6,749 bases of DNA from Melioribacteraceae bacterium. GTDB lineage: Bacteria > Bacteroidota > Ignavibacteria > Ignavibacteriales > Melioribacteraceae. The first letter of the stretch is position 1, and the number at the start of each line of letters is the position of its first letter. Below the pieces are notes generated by a model, which saw only the letters and a program-made list of their open reading frames with translations, made no database searches and was not told the DNA's origin. The DNA is taken from assembly GCA_026983755.1 (NCBI GenBank), contig JALSTL010000201.1, positions 1 to 6,749 on the forward strand. The letters run 5' to 3'. The position numbers were made by a program, and so were the translations under genes. Positions 1-6,749 of this stretch are shown in pieces.

Positions 1-50
1 CCGGTTTCCTTAAAGTTGCCGATGCAATGCTAGATCAAGGGTTGGTTTAA
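1..50 (+). CDS. gdhA: NADP-type glutamate dehydrogenase, C-terminal end only (first paralogue)
   Basis: This is the last part of a gene that starts left of the window; bases 1-2 finish a split codon and the stop is TAA at 48-50. The 15 visible residues, GFLKVADAMLDQGLV, match the extreme C-terminus of hexameric NADP-dependent glutamate dehydrogenases (E. coli GdhA ends in a very similar GFVKVADAMLAQGVI). They also match the end of the complete GDH at 3132-4493 at 12 of 15 residues and 37 of 45 bases. It is therefore a diverged paralogue and not an identical repeat. The enzyme would make glutamate from 2-oxoglutarate, ammonium and reduced cofactor in the cytoplasm. Cofactor preference and intactness cannot be judged from so short a piece. 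The next gene begins 12 bases after this stop on the same strand, so the two are probably cotranscribed. Confidence 0.85.
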   Translation, partial: GFLKVADAMLDQGLV

Positions 51-62
51 TTGTTTCCTTAA

Positions 63-3059
63 ATGAAATATGAAAATATAAATAGAAACCAAGTAGAAGA
101 TATTTTTGGAAGCAGACTAAAAAAATTCCAAAAATTAATGAGCTTTAAAATACGGGATATTCTTCTTGTTTCAAGCTTATATGATAATTACGTATTCGAA
201 GAAGACGGGAAATTATATGAACTAATAAGAGAAGAATACAGCTCGTTAAATTTAAGTAACGCACCGGATATTACTCATGTTACCACAAGTAAAGAAGCTC
301 TTGCATTTATAGAAAGCGGCAAAAATTTTGATTTGATTATTACAACAATGCACATCGAAGATATGTATGTTGTAGATTTTGCAAAATTAATTAAAGCCAA
401 AATCCCGAAAGTTCCAATTATTTTACTTGCCTACGATAATCTCGAAAGAAAAGAAATTGCCATGGAATCGGCTTCCACATTATTCGAAAGAATATTTATT
501 TGGCAAGGTGATTACCGTTTGATAATTGCAATTATTAAATATGTGGAAGATAAATTAAATATTGAAAAAGATATTCAAGTAGTTGGAGTGCAAGCTATTA
601 TTCTTGTTGAAGATGATGTAAAATTTTATTCGATTTATTTACCGATAATCTACTCTCAAGTTTTCGAACAATCCCAGCAATTAATATCCGAAGGTGTTAA
701 TACAACACATAGATTTTTACGCATGCGTGCAAGACCCAAAATATTATTATGTACAACATACAACGAAGCTTGGGAATATTTCAAAAAATATCAACGATAT
801 ATACTTGGTGTTATCTCTGATATTCATTTTAAACGAAACGGAAAAAAAGATCGTCAAGCGGGAATTCGTTTGGCTAAAGAAATTAAAAAAGTTCATGAAG
901 ATATTCCTATACTTTTACAATCAAGTCAAAAAGAATTTGAAAAAATTGCCTATCAAATAGGAGCATCGTTTTTATTAAAAAACTCACCAAGTTTGTTATC
1001 GGATTTAAGACGGTTTTTAAAAAACAATTTAAGCTTCGGAGATTTTGTATTTAGAACCAAAGAAGGAAAAGAAGTAGGAAGAGCACATAATTTAAGAACT
1101 TTGGAAAAACAACTTGCCGTGGTTCCCGAAGAAAGTATTTTGTATCATTCTGAAAAAAATCATTTTTCCAGTTGGTTAAAAGCACGCACGGAATTTTGGT
1201 TGGCACGTCATCTAAGATCTAAAAAAGTAACCGATTTCAAATCCGTTGAAGATTTGAGAAATCATCTGATCTCAAATATCCGACTTTATCGAGAAATGAG
1301 AGAAAGAGGAACAATAACCGAGTTTAATCCCGATACATTCGACCCTAAAAACAGTTTTGCTAAAATTGGAAACGGTTCCTTAGGCGGAAAAGCAAGAGGG
1401 CTTGGCTTTATAAATACTTTGCTTACCAATTATGCTTTATCTTTTAAATTCGAAGGAATAGATATTTACGTTCCTTCGGCTATTGTTTTGGCTACAGATG
1501 TTTTTGATCAATTTATGGAAGAAAATGATTTATTCGAATTTGCAATAACCGAAGAGGACGATGATGAAATAATTAGTCGCTTTCTTGAAGCGGAAAGATT
1601 TCCCAGCAAAGTTATTCTTAAGCTGATAGATTTTTTAAACATCGTAAAAACTCCTTTGGCAATAAGATCTTCCAGCTTATTGGAAGATTCGCAGTTTCAA
1701 CCGTTTGCCGGAGTTTACGAAACATACATGATTCCAAATAAAGATTATGATGTTGATGTACGTTTGGACGAATTAATTCAAACGGTAAAACTTGTTTATG
1801 CTTCAACGTTTTCTTCAAAAGCAAAAGATTATCTTAAAGCCACATCTTACAGATTGGAAGAAGAAAAGATGGCTGTAATAATTCAGAAACTTGTTGGTAC
1901 CGCACATTCCGAAAGATTTTATCCGGAAATTTCCGGAGTTGCAAATTCGTATAATTTTTACCCTATTTCACCTCAAGAATCCGAAGACGGAATAGCTTCA
2001 ATTGCATTAGGCTTGGGTAAAACAGTTGTTGAAGGAGGCAATACGGTTCATTTTTGTCCGAAATATCCAAGACATTTAATGCATGCTTTTGCCAGCGGAA
2101 AATCTTTGGACGATGCTCAACAAAAATTTTATGCTCTTAATATCGAAGGAAATTTGTATCCGGGAGATAATCAAGTGCCTGAAAATTTGCTTGTTGAATA
2201 TGATTTGTCGGTAGCGGAAAAAGACGGAACACTAAACTATGTAGGCTCTACATATTCACCCGAAAACGATGCAATTTACGACGGAATATCAAGACCCGGT
2301 TTAAGGCTTGTTACATTTGCTCCAATTCTAAAACATAATATATTTCCGTTACCCAAAATTTTGCAAATGCTATTTAGTTACGGAACGTGGGGAATGGGAA
2401 CGCAAATAGAAATTGAATTTGCAGTAAATCTTTCCGTACCGCACGGAGAACTTATTGAATTTGCAATGTTACAAATGAGACCAATGGTTATGATGCGGGA
2501 ATCCGCTTATATAGATTTTTCGGATATTGTATATGATGAAATTCTATGCATTAGCAATAAAGTTTTAGGTAACGGAATTATAGATAATATTTATGATATT
2601 ATTTATGTTGATAGAGATAATTATGACAGAGGTAAAAGTAAAGAAGTTGCCGAAGAAATTACACGATTAAATGCCAAATTAATTGAAGAACAAAAACAAT
2701 ACATTTTAATAGGCGTTGGAAGATGGGGAAGTTTAGACCCTTGGTTAGGTATTCCTGTTACTTGGGATCAAATTTCCGGTGCAGCGGTAATTGTCGAAAG
2801 CGGATTTAAAGATTTTAAAGTTGAACCTTCGCAAGGTTCCCATTTCTTTCATAACATAACATCTTTTAGAATTGGTTATTTTACAATACAAGATTATAAT
2901 AATGAAAATTTTATTGATTGGAAATGGCTGGCAAATCAAAAAGCTGTAGAAGAACTGAAATTTACAAAACACTTGGCATTCAAAAAACCATTGTTAACAA
3001 AAATAAGCGGGAAAAAAAATAAAGGTATTATATATAAAACGGAAGTGACTGAAACATAA
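63..3059 (+). CDS. Receiver-receiver-PEP/pyruvate-binding (PPDK_N-type ATP-grasp) protein, incomplete as a PEP synthase
   Basis: This is a 998-residue, probably cytoplasmic protein with no signal peptide or clear membrane segment. Residues about 31-165 fold like a response-regulator receiver but lack the phosphorylation residues (Thr95 sits where Asp is expected). Residues about 177-320 form a second receiver that keeps the acidic cluster Glu183-Asp184-Asp185, the acceptor Asp253, Ser287 and Lys306. A helical linker follows (about 325-425, with HFSSWLKARTEF at 367-378). Then comes the PEP/pyruvate-binding ATP-grasp domain at about 430-808. Its marks are GSLGGKARGLG (438-448, Lys443), AIRSSSLLED (533-542, Arg535), FAGVYET (548-554) and the closing LQMRPM (803-808). 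The last 190 residues (GVGRWGSLDPWLGIPV at 884-899, SQGSHFFHNITSF at 923-935) belong to no fold I recognise. The phosphohistidine swivel domain and the PEP-binding barrel of PEP synthase and PPDK are absent, so the label PEP synthase would mislead. ATG 63 is the first start possible, because the preceding in-frame codon is a stop. It has no Shine-Dalgarno, which fits translational coupling to the GDH ending 12 bases earlier. Met26 is an alternative start just before receiver 1. A phosphotransfer or regulatory role near nitrogen assimilation is inference; the substrate is unknown. Confidence 0.88.
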   Translation: MKYENINRNQVEDIFGSRLKKFQKLMSFKIRDILLVSSLYDNYVFEEDGKLYELIREEYSSLNLSNAPDITHVTTSKEALAFIESGKNFDLIITTMHIEDMYVVDFAKLIKAKIPKVPIILLAYDNLERKEIAMESASTLFERIFIWQGDYRLIIAIIKYVEDKLNIEKDIQVVGVQAIILVEDDVKFYSIYLPIIYSQVFEQSQQLISEGVNTTHRFLRMRARPKILLCTTYNEAWEYFKKYQRYILGVISDIHFKRNGKKDRQAGIRLAKEIKKVHEDIPILLQSSQKEFEKIAYQIGASFLLKNSPSLLSDLRRFLKNNLSFGDFVFRTKEGKEVGRAHNLRTLEKQLAVVPEESILYHSEKNHFSSWLKARTEFWLARHLRSKKVTDFKSVEDLRNHLISNIRLYREMRERGTITEFNPDTFDPKNSFAKIGNGSLGGKARGLGFINTLLTNYALSFKFEGIDIYVPSAIVLATDVFDQFMEENDLFEFAITEEDDDEIISRFLEAERFPSKVILKLIDFLNIVKTPLAIRSSSLLEDSQFQPFAGVYETYMIPNKDYDVDVRLDELIQTVKLVYASTFSSKAKDYLKATSYRLEEEKMAVIIQKLVGTAHSERFYPEISGVANSYNFYPISPQESEDGIASIALGLGKTVVEGGNTVHFCPKYPRHLMHAFASGKSLDDAQQKFYALNIEGNLYPGDNQVPENLLVEYDLSVAEKDGTLNYVGSTYSPENDAIYDGISRPGLRLVTFAPILKHNIFPLPKILQMLFSYGTWGMGTQIEIEFAVNLSVPHGELIEFAMLQMRPMVMMRESAYIDFSDIVYDEILCISNKVLGNGIIDNIYDIIYVDRDNYDRGKSKEVAEEITRLNAKLIEEQKQYILIGVGRWGSLDPWLGIPVTWDQISGAAVIVESGFKDFKVEPSQGSHFFHNITSFRIGYFTIQDYNNENFIDWKWLANQKAVEELKFTKHLAFKKPLLTKISGKKNKGIIYKTEVTET

Positions 3060-3065
3060 AATAAA

Positions 3066-3088
3066 CAATTGCAATTGCACCTTGCAAT
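3066..3088. repeat. Nested inverted repeats between the PEP-binding protein and gdhA
   Basis: CAATTGCAATTG at 3066-3077 is a perfect 12-bp palindrome. Overlapping it, ATTGCAA (3068-3074) is repeated inverted as TTGCAAT (3082-3088) across a 7-base gap, which could form a 7-bp hairpin. No T-run follows, so it does not look like an intrinsic terminator. It lies in the 72-base gap before the complete GDH gene and overlaps a possible -10 box, so an operator or mRNA-end hairpin is conceivable. The sequence symmetry is certain; any function is not. Confidence 0.5.
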
Positions 3089-3093
3089 ATAAT
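3088..3093 (+). promoter_or_regulatory. Possible -10 box for an internal gdhA promoter
   Basis: TATAAT occurs 38 bases before the gdhA start codon, inside the inverted-repeat region. No good -35 box lies at 16-18 bases (the 17-base position reads ACAATT), and the nearest TTGCAA is only 13 bases away. The AT-rich background could produce this match by chance. If real, it would allow this GDH to be expressed independently of the upstream operon. Confidence 0.22.
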
Positions 3094-3107
3094 AAATCAC
3101 TAACTAA

Positions 3108-4491
<1,384 letters not shown>

Positions 4492-4493
<2 letters not shown>

Positions 4494-4505
4494 TAACCGG
4501 TTACT
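4492..4505. repeat. 14-bp perfect palindrome overlapping the gdhA stop codon
   Basis: AGTAACCGGTTACT reads identically on both strands and starts within the TAG stop of gdhA. As RNA it could form a 5-bp stem with a CCGG loop, well before the main terminator. It might be a protein-binding site, part of the 3' end structure, or chance. No similar sequence follows the first GDH stop at position 50. Confidence 0.5.
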
Positions 4506-4533
4506 TAAGAATATTTTTTAGAGAAACTACTTA

Positions 4534-4573
4534 AAAAAAAATCCCTGTCCAATTACCGGCAGGGATTTTTTTT
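4534..4573. terminator. Bidirectional Rho-independent terminator between convergent genes
   Basis: A run of A followed by TCCCTG (4534-4547) pairs perfectly with CAGGGA and a run of T (4560-4573), giving about 14 bp of stem around a 12-base loop. Reading rightward, the GC-rich core is followed by eight T. Reading leftward, the complement of the A-run gives an equivalent T-run. It lies 40 bases after the gdhA stop and about 20 bases beyond the stop of the minus-strand OmpA gene, so it can end both transcripts. Confidence 0.93.
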
Positions 4574-4593
4574 ATAAATTTATTTGCTTTGTT

Positions 4594-6624
4594 TTATTCA
4601 ACAACTTTGAATTCTATTCTTCTGTTCAAAGCTCTGCCTTTGGCTGTACTGTTATCTGCAATAGGAGATGTTTCGCCAAATCCCTTTGTTGTTAATCTGT
4701 ATTTACTGATTCCGTGTTCAATCAAATATCTTTTAATAGCATTCGCTCTCATAATTGAAAGATATTGATTATAATCTTCTGCTCCGATATTATCGGTATG
4801 TCCTTCAATTCTAATTTTTATATCGGGATGTTTTTTTAGAACTTTAGTAACATCTACAAGAATTTTTTTAGATTTTTCCACTAAAATATCTTTATCGAAA
4901 ACAAAATGTAAATTATGTAAAACGAAACCGTTTGAATTTAATAATTCTGTTTCCATTTTTTTTGCTTCGGGAGATAACTCCGTATCCTCGGTATTTGCAT
5001 TCACTTCGGTATCGGTGTTTGTTTCGGTATTATAATTAACATTGTTATCTATAGAAGTTCCTTCGTAATTTCCGTCCGTAATTCTGAATTCAATTCTTCT
5101 GTTTCGTGCTCTTCCGTAGGCGGTATTATTATCGGCTATCGGATTTTCTTCACCGTGTCCGAATGTAGATAATCTGTTTTCATCAATACCATGGGCAACT
5201 AAAAAGTTTTTAACGGAAATTGCTCTTCTAAGAGATAAATCTTTATTGTAAGCTTCATCTCCCAAATTATTTGTATAACCATGAATTTCTACATTAACAT
5301 CCGGATGTTTTTTCAAAACATCAACAGCTCTTAATAGAATAGTTTCAGAATCACCGGTTATTTTATCGCTATCATGCTTGAAGTAAACTCCTTCAAGAAC
5401 AAATTGATCATGATTTTTAATTCCATTTTCTATTTGTACTCCGTTCATATCGGCCGGAGATTCATATTCGGGACATTCAACAGTAGAACCATTGTAAATA
5501 CTAAATTCTATTCTTCTGTTTAATGCTCTGCCTATAGCTGTTTCGTTTGTTGCAATAGGTCTTCTTTCACCACATCCTGCGGTAAATAAGTTATTGCCGT
5601 TAATTCCTTTGGAAATCAAATAATTTTTAACGGTTTCGGCTCTCCTTTGCGAAAGATCCAAATTATATGAATCTTCACCAATATTATCGGTATGACCGGT
5701 TATTTGAATTTTTTCTTCAGGAAATTTTTGTAAAACCGAAGCAACACGGTTTAATATTATTTTTGATTCATCGGTTAAGCGATCCGAATCAAATTTAAAA
5801 CGAACATTGTCAAGAACAAAAGCTTCTTTATTATTAATGGCTTTTTCAACAATTTTTTCTACAACCACGGTATCTTTTACTATTTTTTCTACCGGTACTT
5901 CTTTAACAACTTCCACTTCTTTTATACCCGGTGCATTGCATATTTTAGAGGAATCGCCTCTTGAGAAATACCATCTAATTCCCAAGTCGGCAGTCATATA
6001 AGAATCACCGTTGCTTTGTAATAATCCTTTTACTTCATTACGCGTATCGTTACCGTCTATTCTATTATTGGAAGCTGTTGTGTAATTGATTTCGGTTACT
6101 ATACTTAAATCGTCAAACATTCTATATTCCAAACCACCGCCTAATCTTAATTGATAACCGTCCCAGAGTCCGTTAGGATCTTTTCTGATTTGACCTCTAT
6201 TATCTTCCAAATAAGGATTGCTGAATTTATATAATGCGAAACCATAACCTGCATCCAAATATGGAGTTAAATATTCGCATGATAAAATTGTATAAACCAC
6301 TTCCAAATTTATTGTACCCATATTAACTCTGTCAAAAACTTCGTTCCCGTTTTGTAAGGTGTAAGATTCCATAGAAAGAAGATTTCCCAATAATCTGAAA
6401 CCTATATGTTCGGTTACGTTGTATCCTAAAGTTAAATTTAGTCCGTAGTTTCTGTGATTTGCAATTGAAGGACTTGATATTGTCATATAACGCGGATATG
6501 TTCCGCCAATACCAAGATACCAACTTGTTTTGTAAGGAGTATAATGATTATTAGTAGTATCAATTAAGTTCTGAGCAGATAATAATGTGCTCAAAAATAA
6601 TAAAATAGTTATTAGTTTTTTCAT
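4594..6624 (-). CDS. Outer-membrane OmpA-like protein with a beta-barrel and three OmpA C-terminal domains
   Basis: This 676-residue secreted protein starts with a Sec signal peptide (MKK, a hydrophobic core, then LLSA-Q with likely cleavage after Ala17). Residues about 33-222 alternate polar and aromatic residues in strands and end in IRWYF, as in an 8-stranded OmpA-like barrel. A stalk rich in Val, Glu and Lys follows (235-261). Three OmpA C-terminal, peptidoglycan-binding modules come next: about 266-377, 408-516 and 568-676. Each begins with a VLxxxxFxxD-like strand and ends in GRAxNRRIEF. The diaminopimelate-binding Asp/Arg pair is present in module 1 (Asp313, Arg328) and module 3 (Asp611, Arg626). 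Module 2 has Asn452 with Arg467, and its GHTD reads GYTN. The linker at 517-567 is rich in Asn, Thr and Glu. The role is to tie the outer membrane to the cell wall, possibly with weak pore activity. OmpA proteins normally have one such module, so this one is long for the family. ATG 6624 follows AGGTGG and directly precedes the signal peptide. The gene converges on gdhA and looks monocistronic within the window. Confidence 0.95.
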   Translation of the reverse strand: MKKLITILLFLSTLLSAQNLIDTTNNHYTPYKTSWYLGIGGTYPRYMTISSPSIANHRNYGLNLTLGYNVTEHIGFRLLGNLLSMESYTLQNGNEVFDRVNMGTINLEVVYTILSCEYLTPYLDAGYGFALYKFSNPYLEDNRGQIRKDPNGLWDGYQLRLGGGLEYRMFDDLSIVTEINYTTASNNRIDGNDTRNEVKGLLQSNGDSYMTADLGIRWYFSRGDSSKICNAPGIKEVEVVKEVPVEKIVKDTVVVEKIVEKAINNKEAFVLDNVRFKFDSDRLTDESKIILNRVASVLQKFPEEKIQITGHTDNIGEDSYNLDLSQRRAETVKNYLISKGINGNNLFTAGCGERRPIATNETAIGRALNRRIEFSIYNGSTVECPEYESPADMNGVQIENGIKNHDQFVLEGVYFKHDSDKITGDSETILLRAVDVLKKHPDVNVEIHGYTNNLGDEAYNKDLSLRRAISVKNFLVAHGIDENRLSTFGHGEENPIADNNTAYGRARNRRIEFRITDGNYEGTSIDNNVNYNTETNTDTEVNANTEDTELSPEAKKMETELLNSNGFVLHNLHFVFDKDILVEKSKKILVDVTKVLKKHPDIKIRIEGHTDNIGAEDYNQYLSIMRANAIKRYLIEHGISKYRLTTKGFGETSPIADNSTAKGRALNRRIEFKVVE
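4597..5829 (-). repeat. Three diverged tandem copies of the OmpA-C module within one gene
   Basis: On the minus strand the modules run about 5829-5494, 5403-5077 and 4923-4597, separated by linkers of roughly 30 and 50 codons. The best conserved DNA encodes the ALNRRIEF end of each module and is found at 4609-4638, 5086-5115 and 5503-5532 on the plus strand. In these blocks the core ATTCTTCTGTT recurs unchanged. Elsewhere the copies have diverged strongly, pointing to old duplication and not a recent copy event. Confidence 0.85.
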
Positions 6625-6628
6625 TGGT

Positions 6629-6634
6629 CCACCT
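6629..6634 (-). promoter_or_regulatory. Ribosome-binding site of the OmpA-like gene
   Basis: Read on the minus strand, AGGTGG lies 4 bases before the ATG at 6624-6622. The match to the anti-Shine-Dalgarno is moderate and the spacing a little short, but it supports this start together with the signal peptide that begins there. Confidence 0.55.
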
Positions 6635-6689
6635 ATGTTTTAAAGAAATTAATAGTCAATTTTATATTTTAATTATTAAAATTTAACTA

Positions 6690-6716
6690 ATTATATGATA
6701 ACTTTCAATATTTCAA
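6690..6716 (-). promoter_or_regulatory. Possible promoter of the OmpA-like gene
   Basis: On the minus strand TTGAAA (6716-6711) is followed after 15 bases by TATAAT (6695-6690), resembling a housekeeping promoter with a slightly short spacer. It would give an AT-rich leader of roughly 60 bases. The leader includes the inverted repeat TTTTAAT-T-ATTAAAA at 6667-6681. The rest of 6625-6749 holds no gene that I can see. The high A+T content makes chance matches likely. Confidence 0.3.
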
Positions 6717-6749
6717 GCGGTTACAATATTTGTTTAATTTGATACTTGA

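Noticed and set aside
1..50. The left edge as an assembly duplicate of the complete gdhA
   Set aside because: The overlapping 45 bases differ at 8 positions, several changing amino acids, and the downstream sequences are unrelated. A diverged paralogue fits better.
694..960. 88-codon plus-strand open frame inside the large receiver/PEP-binding gene
   Set aside because: It lies wholly within the coding sequence of receiver 2 in another frame. Its product is rich in Lys, Ile and Tyr with no recognisable motif, as expected of a shadow frame in AT-rich DNA.
1618..1824. Minus-strand open frame opposite the ATP-grasp region
   Set aside because: It is antisense to highly conserved coding sequence, with no ribosome-binding site or recognisable protein features.
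2745..2972. Minus-strand open frame opposite the C-terminal domain
   Set aside because: It is antisense to the conserved GRWGS and SHFFH motif region. The hydrophobic Ile/Phe stretch simply mirrors AT-rich codons on the other strand.
63..3059. Annotating the large gene as phosphoenolpyruvate synthase (ppsA)
   Set aside because: Only the ATP-grasp part is present. The phosphohistidine and PEP-binding domains required for the reaction were not found.
5807..6001. 64-codon plus-strand frame rich in Ser and Thr
   Set aside because: It is the antisense image of the Val/Glu/Lys stalk of the OmpA-like protein; its repetitive Ser/Thr composition comes from those codons.
6332..6523. 63-codon minus-strand frame within the barrel-coding region
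   Set aside because: It is out of frame with the clearly real OmpA-like gene and has no start signal or family resemblance.
6667..6681. Inverted repeat TTTTAAT-T-ATTAAAA as a terminator or operator
   Set aside because: It is made only of A and T in a very AT-rich leader, so it is weak as a hairpin and readily produced by chance.

Overview
The window is AT-rich (roughly one third G+C by eye, not counted) and densely coding. It most likely comes from the chromosome of a Gram-negative member of the Bacteroidota/Ignavibacteriota (FCB) group. The reasons are an OmpA-type outer-membrane protein, a large receiver/PEP-pyruvate-binding protein of a kind I associate with that group, an E. coli/Bacteroides-type hexameric glutamate dehydrogenase, and low G+C. 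The clear AAGGAGA ribosome-binding site of the second dehydrogenase is more like Ignavibacteria/Chlorobi than classical Bacteroides, where such sites are weak, but the exact lineage is not resolved.

Layout. Positions 1-50 are the last codons of a first NADP-type glutamate dehydrogenase (GDH) that runs in from the left. Twelve bases later begins a 998-residue protein (63-3059, +) with two receiver-like domains, a central ATP-grasp PEP/pyruvate-binding domain and an unassigned C-terminal domain. It lacks the phosphohistidine and PEP-binding barrel domains needed for a real PEP synthase. After a 72-base gap with a small inverted repeat comes a complete second GDH (3132-4493, +). A 14-bp palindrome sits on its stop codon, followed by a strong symmetrical terminator (about 4534-4573) that can serve both converging genes. 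On the minus strand, 4594-6624 encodes a secreted outer-membrane protein with a signal peptide, an OmpA-like beta-barrel, a Val/Glu/Lys-rich stalk and three consecutive OmpA C-terminal peptidoglycan-binding domains. Its 5' leader and probable promoter occupy 6625-6749. No stretch over 300 bases lacks a gene, and I saw no tRNA, rRNA, CRISPR or mobile element.

How the genes fit together. The GDH / receiver-PEP-binding protein / GDH sandwich is the most interesting part. Two GDH paralogues flank, on the same strand, a protein whose domains suggest signal input (receivers) and ATP-dependent phosphotransfer. A role in controlling or linking ammonia assimilation to the pyruvate/PEP node is an attractive inference, but nothing in the sequence proves it. 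The OmpA-like gene is a separate, converging unit concerned with anchoring the outer membrane to the cell wall. Its triple OmpA module, with the middle copy missing the key aspartate, is unusual.
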